64,000 bases of DNA from Patellaria atrata CBS 101060 (taxonomy: Eukaryota > Ascomycota > Dothideomycetes > Patellariales > Patellariaceae): assembly GCA_010093705.1 (NCBI GenBank), contig MU006115.1, positions 1-64,000 of the forward strand, in the 5' to 3' direction. The stretch's first letter is position 1. Each line of letters opens with the position of its first letter. Shown here in pieces: positions 35,511 through 47,600 of the stretch. Under the pieces are notes generated by a model, which had not been told where the DNA came from, made no database searches, and worked only from the letters and a program-made list of their open reading frames with translations. Made by a program: the position numbers and the translations under genes.

Positions 35511-35929
35511 ATGGCCGCATTTGGACAGAAAAGGACCTAACGCTTCCTCCGGAACCTCTACCCTCTAAAAGCCGCTTTCCATGGCGTAAATTCAAAGTCG
35601 AAAATATCCTCGAACTTGCAGCCTGCGCAGGCTGCTGCGATGAGCAGCTGAGCGGGGAGCTGAACACAGCCAGTCTATACGTGGAAAGACATCCATCAAG
35701 ACAGTTTAAAGAAGCAGGGTTTATACTGGTTACAGAGTCGCAGCGTGAGCGACTCGTAGCACTTCGACTTAAAGCGATAGGCATCTGTAAGGACAACGTA
35801 GACAAACACCCGCAGTGGGTCGAAAAGTATGCGAGAGATTACGCGAAATATATTGTTGAGACTGGGATCGATATCGGTATTGTGGTATTTGCGGAGATTG
35901 CGCAGGTTGAGGCACACCGCAGAGACTGA
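35511..35929 (+). pseudogene. Orphan protein, tandem copy 2 (frameshifted)
   Basis: This is a duplicate of the gene at 34301-34807. The frame homologous to copy 1 runs from about 35513 to the stop at 35927-35929 and includes RFPWRKFKVENILELAACAG, ESQRERLVALRLKAIGIC and GIVVFAEIAQVEAHRRD. However, the homologous start codon at 35511 is in another frame and reaches a stop after nine codons (MAAFGQKRT). The main frame has no ATG between its upstream stop (35489) and the conserved region. A one-base insertion or equivalent slip near the 5' end explains this. Otherwise the body is undamaged, so the break is recent or the annotation lacks an unusual 5' exon; an assembly error is also possible. Confidence 0.6.
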
Positions 35930-38272
35930 ATGGACAGGAGAGAATTGTAGATATCGTTTATAGACACTAATTCGATGGGAGGGAAGTATGGGTCAGTTTC
36001 CATCCACAGAGACTTACTTCATAGAACAGATGACAGTGATAAAATGACTGCGCACCTTCCGGCTCATACCACCGTCCTACCCAGTTGATACGTGACTGAA
36101 GATCCAACGTCGCTCCACTCCTATCACTCATCCTCTCCCATCCTTCCCCCACCACCCATTCTCATATCACCCTTTAACCCCTCTCCTCCAATTCACTACC
36201 CTATCCCCTTTATACCATTCCCGACTCACATACTCTGCACTCACAAGGCGCCAGATCGTACCACATAAGAAAAGAATCCCGTCCACATATTCTACAGCCA
36301 GCCTCACCACTCACCGCACTTGCGAAAACCAGGTCACAAAGGACCTCCCAGTTGAGCGACCAATATTGCTGTCTAGCATTGCGTACAGTACTCACTTCAA
36401 ACATGTCTTCTTGCCTGGTTGTAGGAAAAGAGACGAGGTGAGAAGAGGTTCTGTTTGTGTGGTTGGCTTGGGTGTGAATGTGTGAAAGGGGTGGGTGAGC
36501 AGTTTGGGGCCGTGCGGCGCATGGGGAGAATATAAAAGGGGAGGAGATGCCAAAACACTGGGTTATTGTTAGTTTTGATAATAATGCGTATCTTCTAGCT
36601 AGGACTACACTTGGCTACTGCACAAGTAGAATGCGATTCGAAAATGCGCAAGGCAGTGAGTAGGTAACCGTACATGAGATGATAGGAAACCGAACGAATC
36701 TCTCTTTATTAAGCCTAACTGCGGTATCAGATCATGCCTCTTATGAGCATCGCCGAGTGGAATGCACTGCTCACTTTCTTGATCTAAACAATTGACGAGT
36801 ATAAGAGCTTTTATTCTGTGATATCCACTCTCAGAAACATCACTGTAGAATCTTCTCGGAGGTAGACTGTGAATATAGGCAATGACCCTCCTATATCGTA
36901 CACTGGAAAAAAAAAGCACCCCACCACCTTACTGCCACAAACACAACCATAAATTCAACATAAAACACAAAGGAAACATAAAAAAAAGGGTAGTAAAAAG
37001 TAAAAAAGCATGGAATAGGAAAGAAGAAAAAAAACAGTTCCGATACCCGAAGGTATCGTACCTCTGCTTCCCTAGGTCGGTGTCCGTATTGGTACTTTTC
37101 ACCGGGGGAGATATTTCTCACCGCTACGCCATCCGTCACTAGGTATGACATTGACTGCCCAGTTTTGCGTTAATAACTTCTCAAAAGTCCTGCCTCCCCT
37201 TAATTCCGCGCGGCGGGATTTCTTCCCCTTCCTGCTCCTGCCCCTCTCCCCTTTGCCGCTCCTTCTCCTTCCGTAAGCACCGTCGCCCGCACAGCTTCCC
37301 GCAACCTCCTGACGTATATGTGCCACAGCACTTAGCCCAATCTGGCAGGTATGCGATTTTTTGTCGAACGTCTTGCCAAGCATGAAGCTGGAGATAGGAA
37401 TCAACGATATTTTGTGTATAGACGTATATAATTTTAACCACCGCATCAATCCATAATATATTTATATCAGGAGAATCCTTGGACATGGAAGATTAAGACA
37501 TCATTTAAATCTAATGTATGTACCGTTGCGCGGTTGAGCATTTCCAATTGTTCAGTTTTGCGGCGATCTGGAGGCGTGGTGGTCGTTGGATGAGTGCGAT
37601 GGTGTTTGTCGCTACGTTTGCAGAACGACAAATGCGATCGGAACAACGATGCAACGCGTCCCACAATTTATTTTTTATTTCTGGCTTATTTGAAGCTTTT
37701 CCTTTTACTTCTCCTACTTTTTTGGGAATGATTTTTTTTATTATTTGGGTTGGCAAAGTGCGTTCGCTCGTTGTACGGTACGTCAGGCTAGCTGGAATAT
37801 CGAACTGGCGACGATGAGTATAATATGCGATGAACACAAAACTAATGGCAAGGTCTATGGCACGTATTATGAATTATGAGAGCTAGGGAATTGCATAGAA
37901 AGGTCACAAATATTTTCGATTAGGAAACACAGGGCAAACATATTTCCTACCAAAGGGTACGGTGAGGTCACGAATTGAGGCGTAGGAAAGACAGTTCATA
38001 TATGATCTTGATTAAATATATTGTTTATTGAACGATTGATACACAAATTGTGTTGTATTTCATCAAAAACTTGTTACTTGAATCTTAACTTTTTTGTATG
38101 GAGAAAATGAGATTTGATCACAATGAGAATGAGACGTACCTGTGGACATCATTGTGCTGGACTAAGAATACATAGATCGTATTTGCCCTTTAAGTAGGGT
38201 ATCCCAGATCTTCGCACCTCACTTAATATGACGTCTCATATGGTATCCTACGTTTTTGAGTCTTCATTGAAC
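35930..38272. other. Intergenic region
   Basis: 2.3 kb without a supported gene. A plus-strand TATAAAAG box sits near 36531, but no convincing coding frame follows. An A-rich tract with runs of 7-10 A spans about 36904-37035. The small minus-strand frame at 36210-36404 is Cys-rich but has no recognisable family. Confidence 0.45.
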
Positions 38273-38811
38273 TCAGCCTTTCCCCACTCCCTCTCCACCA
38301 GTCCTTTTCATCACGCCCTCAACGTCTTCCGCAAGCTCCGGCATAGCCCTACTAATCCGCTCTGCCAACACATCTCTCATCATCACAAAGCCCTCACTCT
38401 TCCCTTTAAGGTTCTGGTTAGCTTTTTGCACCATCTCCACGAACTCGCGGGTGTAGATGTCCGGGTTGCGGCCTTCATCAACATAATCGATGACTTCTTC
38501 CGTAAGATGGATACCTAGGGAGGGTGCTGTGGTCGATATATTAGCGAGATTGCGCGTGAGATTCTGACTATAGGGAGAGACGAATTAGAATAAATGAAGT
38601 TTGCTTGAGCACCATGGGTGGGACGGACATTTCGCGTTTCATCGCATCTTCTGTGAGCGTTCCCTGATATTCGAGACTTTGGACTATGAGGTTGTAGAGA
38701 TTTTGGATCACGGCTTTGATCTGATCTGAATTCACTGTGAGCATGTGATAGTGTTTTATAGATGTAACGTAGGACGATACCATCGACTTGGGCTAATGTT
38801 GTTGGAGCCAT
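38273..38811 (-). CDS. MED10: Mediator complex subunit 10
   Basis: Middle-module subunit of the Mediator coactivator (yeast Nut2), which links activators to RNA polymerase II in the nucleus. Three exons (38781-38811, 38629-38725, 38273-38567) give 140 aa. The conserved core reads DQIKAVIQNLYNLIVQSLEY, TEEVIDYVDEGRNPDIYTRE, FVEMVQKANQNLKGKSEGF and RDVLAERISRAMPELAEDVE, all typical of fungal Med10. The first exon is only 31 bp and splices inside the codon of Asp11. The 61-bp second intron has a less common GTCCGT donor but restores KREIQNLTRNLA. The frame also reads through the first intron, which would give a wrong product. The start is 297 bp from that of the divergent PXA gene, so the two share a promoter. 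Confidence 0.94.
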
Positions 38812-39108
38812 TGTGAGTTACCGTTAGCAGATTATCTTTCAAAATATATTCTCGAGCTTTCTGTTCCTATTATAGTTCCGTATTTAACTCCTACATTTCC
38901 ATCTCAACGTTCGGAGTACTATTGTCGGAACCAATGTTTTTCCGCTCCCGAACGGTCAGGTAAGTGGGGACCTCTTGTCATCCAATCATTCACATATTCT
39001 CAGCTTCACAGTTAAAAACATCTCGACGGACCCTATTCTACATGTGTTGGCGATAGCTTGACCCTCAATCGATGCTGATGCTCCCCAAAACATGTCTCGC
39101 AATCGACC
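38812..39108. promoter_or_regulatory. Bidirectional promoter (MED10 / PXA gene)
   Basis: 297 bp separate two divergent starts. On the PXA side a six-codon upstream ORF (ATG at 39092) ends in a TGA that overlaps the main start codon as ATGA (39109-39112), a layout that can lower or couple translation. Confidence 0.5.
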
Positions 39109-42100
39109 ATGACTCAAAACACTCCTCGGAACTCGAACCTCCACCCTCGATCTAAGATCCCCACCATTACACCCACACCGTCTAAAGCACCAGAAATCTC
39201 GCGAGCGCCATCTCGACAGTCTGACAGGGCTAAGCAAGAGGCGGAAGCTACATCTGACAGGGCGACGGCGGCATTGATACGGCGTACGCTCTGCGCACAC
39301 CATGTTCCTGCTGCGGAGAAGGGGGGTAGTGCTCCTCAACCCATCGAGGAGCTACTCCCTCCTTTGACGAGCTCGAACGATGTGGATTTGCAACTATACG
39401 GTATCATTGCGGTCATATTCAAGGTGTTTGTGCACACCTGGTATGGGAAGATCACGCCAGACCATGTTTTCGTGGAAGAGGTTATCCAGATTATCGCGCA
39501 CTGCACTCGGGCATTAGAGCAGAGACTGAGGAAAGTCGATCTAGAATCGCTTCTCCTGGACGAAATCCCTGAGCTAGTCGATGCTCATGTTACTGGTAGG
39601 TCTATTTTAGGGATCCACAGGTTCAACCTGATAATCTAGGCTACGGAAACTCTAATAGAAAATGACCGCTAATTAAGAGAGATTGAAAAGCCTACCGAAT
39701 CGCACATCAATCACTTCATTCCCACCCTCTAGCTTCGGCACCGAGGGAAATCTATCACAGTCTGCATCCTCATCCGGCCCTTTCACCCGTGCCGTCAGAC
39801 GATGACAACACTAGCGTTGTGGAGCAGCAGCGGAACGAAGCAACATGGCGGCAGTTGATGGTACAAGCGGTGCTAGCCGTATTACTACCGACAGAGGATT
39901 TGGAGAATAGTTGTCTCCGCACTCTCGTTGGGGAAGTCTTTGCGGAACTGATTCTTGGAAATGGCATTGCAGGTAGGGCATGCGAAGGGTGGCTCCTATG
40001 GGAGGCTATCACGAGGATTGTTGAGACAGTCCGTCCTCCCTTAGATGATGGTAATACGATGAACAAAGCAAACGAGAATCAATCAAGTCAGTCAGTGAGT
40101 CGATTGGAGCAATACGGACTACTATCATCATCGAGGGAAGATGTTGAGAAGCCTATCAAGCCTGGTAACGGGAATGGACATGACCATGAGAAATGGTCTG
40201 CTTCTAAATTACTTTGGGCTATATTGCAATACGCGTTTTTGGCGTATACTGCGGTGCGAGCCGCCATCATTATTCTCGCGACATCCTCGTCTTTACCGTC
40301 CAGGTCGCATGCAGGTGTAGTTACAGACGGACATGCCGCTCAAACGTCGCCGAGCTCTGCAACTTACCAACCAAACGTTTTAATCCGTGTCGCAGAAAAA
40401 CGAGCGATTGTCAGCATGAGGATCTGGTCGTGCACCGCTCATCTGCTAGAGATTGATGTCCGCATGCCATGGCTATCAGGTATGATGTCGCTGCTTCATT
40501 GGGGAGCAATATCGGGTCCTGGAAAGGTGGGTGGCACGGATGGCGTATTGGACAGGTGAGTTCGGTCATTTCTTCTATTCTGTCCATTTGCATCTGCATT
40601 TCACTTTTCGTTGGACAAAGTGTCGTTACGAGGGTATCAACACCCATGGATACCAAGGACGGCCTGTGCAATCTGTGTTTCGATGTGTGCTCGCCCCGCA
40701 TGAGTTTTCGGTCACTTGACTTGCCCACCAGCCTATGCGAGCACCCGTACGCTTTTTTCCACGTCGCATTTCCTATCGCAGTGCATACCGTGGCTTGAGC
40801 GACCCCGGTGTTGCTTGTCCAACGATAAAGCACTCTTTTGGACATCCCGTCATTGCTCGTCCAATTGTCAGGATAGCAGACTCGGAAGACCGACAAACAG
40901 TCTTTCCATCATCTAGCATTTGCAGATTGATTCCTATCCTACCTTGGCCGCCCAAAGTTACCATCCTTCTCGGACTGATTGTGCTCCACACCGATGCAAC
41001 ATGGAATGATGGAGAAATGCACCATACATCATCAGATCTATACTCAATCCCGGCAGTCGAGATTTTACAGGCTGGCAAATATTGCTGATAATCCCGCTTC
41101 CCTCGATATCCTCAATTCGTCATGGGGTCTCCTTCGACACACAGGCCCTGTGGCGCTCGTAGCTTTCGCAGTCGGCCTCGTAAAGTCGCAAATCAAAGAA
41201 TCTCCACCGGCCGCGTTATCCGCAAAATCTCAATCTTGTCGTATTATCGCGAAAACTCAGAAAGTCAAAATATCCCGAATGATTCAGGAAAATTTCAGGT
41301 GGCCCTCGTTGCGAAACATTGTCTGCGCAAGGCCCCCTTCCCTCTCTTCCTCCAACCCCGAAAGGAGGCAAGGACCCTGGCCTTGGACAGATTGACGTGC
41401 GGGCGGTGGACGGGTGGGTTAACGGGAAGACTTCAGTAGCCTCGAGATGCTGGTGGATGGTCCCGTTTACGCGCCCGGCTGATCAGTCGACTAACGAGCG
41501 CTGGCCTGGCATGCCTGGCTCGGGACTGGCCGCGCCCGCATGAGGCCACACCCCTGCCAGCCATAACCCTCGCCTACAAGTTACAACATTCTTCGTTGCT
41601 CGATTATTAGACGATTAGCCTTTTCGCTCCCCTACTTTTCTACTTCTCAGGCCTTGGCACCGTACCTTTTCCAATCGCACAGAAGACGCCTCATTTTCGA
41701 ATTCAGCAGCAGATTCGCGATTGAGATACACGCAGTGACAGTTGCGGGCAAGCCACGTTCCACCGCTATCCGACTCCTCGTGGCCGCTCCGACTTGTTAT
41801 CCTAAGCCCTTGTGTCTACGGATTCCTGTCGTTATAGGGATATGTTTCACACCCTTACTTTGTCCCTCTTCTCGAACGTAACCGCTCCAATTCCTCCTCG
41901 GACATGTGGTACCTACCTTACCTTGGGCCTCAATTGTCCCTTACCCAGCTACCAAGTAGCGCATGATGCATCTGGCTGACAGAATGCCCAATCTATACCT
42001 CGCCGCTCATCATATCATGTCATGTTCGATTTGTTCCCAATTTCCAGTCATTCATGCGCCAGCCTTGCGAATTATTGTTTACGTCGATCTCTTGTCCTGT

Positions 42101-42614
42101 GCTCGCTAATCACATTAATTTCTCCTTGCTATCTGATCAAGCCCCTTGCTATACCCTCCCAATTCTCCTTCTATACCCCTTAGTATACCCTCCTATACTT
42201 ACCACCAGGTTCTATAGACTCCTATCTCACCAACTGAATCGTACCCTCTTAAACCCCGCGCACATACCGCCAGCCCTGCGCTCCCTCCGCGCCACCTTGT
42301 TCCCGGCTAACGGCCTTGCTCCCCCACGCACGCCACCTGATGCCACCGAGATTCAGGAAATCAAGCAGCGCTGTGCGGCCGTAATCAAGGCCGCAATTCC
42401 TGAGTCAGTCATGGCAGTGTATTTTGCTTCCAAGGACGAAAGGGTAGTTCTCGGAGAAATAGAGGGGTGGTTGGACGTGCTGGGTGATAGCTATCTGAAC
42501 AGGCATCTAGTTTTTCCCATCGTCGAGTTGATAGTCGTGAGGTTAATGCCAGAAGTAGCTGAAAAAGGGGTGTGTGAGTTGATGGAGGAGAGATTGGGGG
42601 AGGGGCTTGTTTAG
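39109..42614 (+). CDS. PXA-domain protein (sorting-nexin-associated) with a 1.66-kb intron
   Basis: The PXA (PX-associated) domain occurs in membrane-trafficking proteins related to sorting nexins. Exons are 39109-39595, 39691-40555 and 42218-42614 (582 aa). Landmarks are DLQLYGIIAVIFKVFVHTWY, the AYRIAHQSLHSHPLASAPRE segment restored by the first 95-bp splice, and LRTLVGEVFAELILGNGIAG. The last exon completes the protein with DRLLSHQLNRTLLNPAHIPP, LRATLFPANGLAPPRTPP and the C-terminal LGDSYLNRHLVFPIVELIVV; this order is normal for fungal homologues, so exon 3 belongs here. The second intron is 1,662 bp (GTGAGT at 40556, CTATAG ending 42217), over ten times longer than most others in this window. 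No PX domain is present. Confidence 0.85.
40556..42217 (+). other. Outsized intron of the PXA gene
   Basis: Other introns in the window are about 45-265 bp. This one has canonical ends and keeps the frame (GAC AG|A CTC). Inside, the segment 41380-41550 is G+C-rich and unlike the flanks. No terminal inverted repeats, target duplication or recognisable transposase frame was found by eye; several internal frames of 100-138 codons have no family signature. An inserted, decayed element or a nested noncoding transcript are both possible. Confidence 0.6.
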
Positions 42615-43394
42615 AGCTAGAATCGATAGAAAGGCAGATCGCATAAATGATGAATGAGAAGTTGAATTGATGACGATCGGCAAGCAATGAGAGGGGGTTA
42701 TCCGATTTATCACTGAGATTTTGTGAAATGCAAATATGTGACATTTTTCGCAAATACGTACAAGTCGTAGATCAGGGGAAGCCGCCAGGGAGTTTCCCAA
42801 TTGCCTCTTTCTGCTACACATCACCACCCTCTTTTTTTGGGAAGTATGAGGAGGTAGGAGAAATGCGAGGTGAAAGTGATCTCAACCGTAGCGTTCCGCC
42901 CCTAGATCATCATGGGGCCTAAAGTCCCCATTCCAAAGGAGTTCCTGAAAGACTCTGCGCATGCTCCGGACGCAATGACAAATAGAGGTTAAGAAATAGC
43001 TTGCGCAGTAAGAATATAGGGATATAGATGTGAGAGTAGAGAAGAAACTTCAGGGAAACGGAAAACAGTATGACTCCAGGTTCCGCGCGAGCAGATTATG
43101 TCTCTTTTTTCCATCTCTTGCTATGGGTTTGTGGGGAGGGGTGCAGAAAAAAAATAGGGATATCAATGCGAGAAGAAACTGACTGTGAAAAGCAACTTGA
43201 AACCTAAATAATGCAATAACGAGAGATGGAATTTCAAAAAAGGAATATTTCCCTAAACCAGATGGTTCCCTGTTCATTGCAGACCCTATTCCTCTTATTC
43301 CAACACCCAACCTGTTCCATTTGCACCGTCCCTGATCCACCGCAGAGCTCCCTATACCCGAAAGAAACACGCACGAGTACCGTTGTAGAGAGTA
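42615..43394. other. Convergent intergenic region
   Basis: 780 bp between the 3' ends of the PXA gene and the CENP-B-type gene. No feature is supported. Confidence 0.5.
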
Positions 43395-45159
43395 CTACAA
43401 ATTCTCAATCTTTCTAACCGCAAAATCAGACTCATGTACACGGTGCATACCGCCCGGTAGCTGTGAATGGTCTACGGATCCGGCCCTTTGAATCTTGAGC
43501 TTCTCCATGAGTTTCCCAATAGTAATATACTCCTGAGGTTCAACAAACCCATTAGGTTGCTGCTGGATGAAGTTCAAGATAAGCTCGATGGCCCTCCTTG
43601 CGTCCTCCTGTGACGGTGATGCTGGGCTTGCGCTCTCCGGGCTTATAGGTGATGAATGCTGCAGATGTGTCTGTACGGAGATACCAGAAGTTGATATAGA
43701 AGTTACCGGGATGGGAGGCGGTTGCATGGATCCAGATCTCGAGGAGTGCGCATTGTGCATCGGTTCATCGACTGTCGGGGGGATTTCCGATAAAGGAGAA
43801 TCGATTGCAGTGGAATTTAAGTACTTGGGCGTCAGTGGCTCCGAAGAAGCTGGTGGGGATATATAGGATGGGTCAATCCCGTTTACCATGGGAAAGGTCT
43901 GAGATCGCGGCCGGACAAAGTTGCTACTTCCTGGTGGTCCTTGCGGTATAAATGGACTTGTGCCACACGGTGTATCCGGTGTAAAGAAAGGTGAAGGTGG
44001 GCTCTGTGCTCCTGCTGAGAAAGTTGAAGGTGCTGTATCCGTAAAGACGCTAGAAAGAGACGTATTACTCTGAGAATGAAACGGTCTGTGGGAGCGGTTG
44101 TAATCGTTGAAGACGTCCGTACTCTCCAATTTAGCATCTTCCTCGCTCTTTGTCGCACTTAAAGTAATTGCTGATGGGGAAGAAGCTCCGTTTGGCGAGG
44201 TTGGGGAGATACCATTGGGTGTTTGGGCGTTTGAGGCAGGATTTGACTGGCCTTCCGAGTCTTCTGTTGCCAGCGAATTCTTTCTTGATTTAGCACCCAT
44301 AAGATTGTTCTTCTGTTTGAACTTCTCGAGCCAGCTGGTATTGTTAACCTTAAGGTGGCTATCGTTGTTGCCTACGGTAGTGGCAAAGAACCGCGCCTTT
44401 TCCTTGATCATGGCATCAGTTAACGATAAACCCTGTCTTTGATGGTTTCGGGCCCAGTTTGACAGTGCTCTTTCTATATCTGGAAATTTCCCTTTAGATC
44501 TCTTGATCGGTGACCGGCTCCCATCGTCCTGGTAAAGATACTTTTCCTTATTTCGGAGAACCTTAGAAACGGTACTAAACTAGGTGTCAACTACCACTCA
44601 TGACGAATAACACTGCCCAATTGCCTACCTTCTTTCAACTCCAAACATCGCTACAAGTCAATATTAGTTAACTATATCCTTTGATCGAGTGGCGAATGCT
44701 GTGCTTACCTCCAATTTCTGTTTGCTTAGTATTAGGATGTTCTTCATGGTAAAGACACATTCTTCTCCTATCTGCGTCTGTTAATGTCTTGCGAGGCGTG
44801 GAAGAGTGTCCAGATCGTGTTGAAGTTGCCGATATTGGTGTTGATGCGGGAGCAACCGGTACAGGCGCAGATGGAAAGATTGGAGGAACGTATGCAGATT
44901 GACTGGTCAACATGCTCGGCCATGTAGGCATGATTAATGGCTGAAGTTGTTGATGAGTTGTTCTTGGAGGATGCATCGTCGTGGGATACATTGGTTCCAT
45001 TGGTAGTGGATTGAACGCATATCCAGTATACTCATGCACCGGTGATGTATGCTGCGAATGACTATAATTGCTGCCATTATCTGGCCATTGGTGACTACCA
45101 TCAGAATATCCAGATTCCTGCGATTGATGGTGATCGTGGTCCATTGTCATCGGACTCAT
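43395..45159 (-). CDS. CENP-B/Tc5-type HTH DNA-binding protein
   Basis: Nuclear DNA-binding protein with the paired helix-turn-helix modules of CENP-B and pogo/Tc5 transposases, but without a DDE nuclease domain. Exons are 44709-45159, a 22-bp microexon 44629-44650, and 43395-44574 (550 aa). The N-terminus is His/Ser/Pro-rich. The first HTH reads RKTLTDADRRRMCLYHEEHP, then TKQTEIGAMFGVERSTVSKV across the microexon; the second (Tc5-type) reads DIERALSNWARNHQRQGLSL followed by EKARFFATTVG and SWLEKFKQKNNLMG. The long C-terminal half is Ser/Pro-rich and disordered, with a short helix (ARRAIELILNFIQQQP) near the end. Without the microexon the recognition helix would be lost. Such proteins are old transposase-derived host genes. 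The start could be further upstream in an unseen exon; 45159 is the first ATG. Confidence 0.85.
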
Positions 45160-47600
45160 GTTCGAATAGCTGCGCTCCACCACTTATCGACACAACGATA
45201 GTGTTGAAGACCGTGCTATCGAGAGGTTCGGCGCCAAAACGGTCTGTATAGTGGGCAGTAAAGCCGAACGTTCGAGATCCAAAAGAATAGTGTTCCTGGC
45301 TAGAAGGTCGGCAGACTGCATGCATGCAGGAGATATTGGGGGGGTTCCTGGCGAAGCGAAGACCAACAGGTACCGCGCGTGGAGGTGGAATATAGAGTAT
45401 ATGGGGTGCACTGCGTCAGGCGTAAATGCAGAAAACAGATGATGAAACAATGTAGGAGAGCTCAGACGCAAGGTTAAAACATAAGGTAAGGCAGTCAGGT
45501 ATGTAGCAGACGAGGTTCTTTTGCAGGTTTGTATGTAAGAAAGAGCTTCAGAAGACCAGTGCGGATCGAGTCTGATAGTGCAAAGGCCGGTGCGGTGTGG
45601 TTGCGAAGGCGGGACAAAGATGCGCAGATGGCCCCTGTTTTGTTTCGACTTTCGAGCCCGTGGAGAGCCCAAGGGTGTCTGGGGAAGACAAGCAAACCCA
45701 TGCCAGCCAGTATCGTCGGATTTTGCGAAAATGGGATTCAGATGCTCAAAATATGCTAGCGGAGTGCATGTGCACAGAGGATCGGGTAGCTTGAGGGGCT
45801 TGAAAGGCTTGTAGACTTTTGCTTAGAAAGTCAGAATTGCTCATGCGCAATCTCTTCGACCAAGCAGATGGCCTTTCACACTCCCACGAAGCATTCTCAG
45901 CCAAAGTAGCGAGGCAGAGTGAGCCGTAAGTGAGCCACTGCGGGAATCTACTAAAGTCAATGCTCTTCTCGTCTACGAGAAAGCCGACGGTAGCGACACG
46001 GCCCCTAACAAACGCGACGGGCGTCACGGCTGCTTTAGTCTGCTTGTCAGTTGCTTGGTATTTCGCAAGATTTGTTAAAGACGTTGTTGTTGGGCTTTAT
46101 GACCTTGGTCTGGTCCAAGCGTAACCGTGCGTGGATGTTTAAACGATAAAGAAAGATGAGGGTAGAGGGAGCTAGAGTGATAAAAGGGATAGATCGGGAA
46201 TAGCAACGCCTTTGCAAGCCATCCAGCCATGGAAGACCAGGAAGACCAGGAAAACCATCAAGACCTGGTCGCATGGAAGGTCAAAGCTAGGACGCTGTCA
46301 AAAGGTGTAAGTCTGACAAATGGGAAGTCGAGGCGATATTCGCTTGGGCTTCAAAGCCTAGCACGACCATTCTCTATTCGACAGAAACGCCCCCTAATTC
46401 TTCCAAAATATTAGTAGATGCGATTCCGTGCGCGACTTTTTACACCCTAACCGGCTAATCAGCTCGCCGATACACAAAGAAGAAAATACGTCTACCAAGA
46501 TGTCCACGTTGGTCGTTTGGAGCTATCAGAGTCCGGTACTTATATAGTCAGCTTTCTTTGTGATACTGTTTCCTCGACCACCGTTTCTGTGTTTGCATGG
46601 CGCCGGTTACCCAAATCGTGGTGACAAGTTGACAACTAAGCTCAGCACGCTCAGGTACCGTCCGCTTTTGGCCCACGTTGAGACCAAAAGAAGCCAAAAA
46701 CCCCACGCTCCACCTTGCTCGTTTTCCTCCTCCACTCCAGGTCGGTGGTGGAAGCTGGTGCAACGGTGGTGCAGGGCCCGAGTGGCTGCTGCCCCTTAAG
46801 GACACATGTCAAGGGTACAGGAATTGCTTCGATAAAATAACAGACATGAAAGCGTCGAATGATGAGCAGCAAATTGAGACGATTCTTGTCTAGATGCCCT
46901 AGTTCGGGATATCAGATAGGCATGGGCCCATGGGGATACCGGGCGGACAATTCGTTGGAAGGGAGCTACTTAGCGCCCGACCACATAGCGGCCATAGCCT
47001 TGCTGATTTGCCTTGTTTAAGAATCTTTTCGATTTTTCGAGGCGCAAAATGCGGTCTCATCCATGCAACATTTTCTCCGAATGGACGAATCAGACAGAGG
47101 CAAAGATCGGAAAATGGCAAAGAAGAAGTCGTGCTCTATTGCGAAAATTGGAAAGCCTTGCTTGAAAGAAGAAAGATGCAATCTGTTCAATAGCTCATAC
47201 CGTCATTTTCGCCAAGATATCAATTAGACCCCAACCGTAAACTAATAGGACATCCGGCTTTCGTTTACTGCCGTACAGAGCAGTTGCCGTAACAGTGATG
47301 TCTATCCAACAAGGTGGGCTTGGGGAAATGCTGACTGGCTTGTGTCGGAATTGATCATCTTCCTCTCAAAATCCAGGGTTAATCGATGCTATAGTTGAAC
47401 GGATCATTAGCTGTACGACATTATAGACATTGAGTGCTGATGCCCTATTTCACAATATTCCAATCATAGATCGAAATTCCGCTCTCGTGATTCTTTACTC
47501 ACAAGCGTGTCTGATACGAGCTCGAGACACTTAGTGAACGAACAACAAACTGAGTCTTTCATAAGACCATGAGTCTGCATATTAACTCGTGATAGGGGTT
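45160..47600. other. Intergenic region
   Basis: 2.4 kb between the start of the CENP-B-type gene and the 3' end of DRG1. Many short frames overlap on both strands (for example 45184-45672 and 46548-46893) without family features. No repeat is evident. Confidence 0.5.

Noticed and set aside
36210-36404. Cys-rich minus-strand frame of 64 codons
   Set aside because: No signal peptide, weak context and no homologue recognised; too short to support.
38515-38811. Minus-strand frames reading through MED10 introns
   Set aside because: Splicing restores the conserved Med10 sequence; the read-through frames lose it.
40979-41395. 138-codon frame inside the long PXA intron
   Set aside because: No family signature, overlapping alternatives on both strands; not enough to call a nested gene.
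43395-45159. Active pogo/Tigger-type transposon
   Set aside because: Only the DNA-binding modules are present; there is no DDE domain and no terminal inverted repeats were seen, so it is a host gene.
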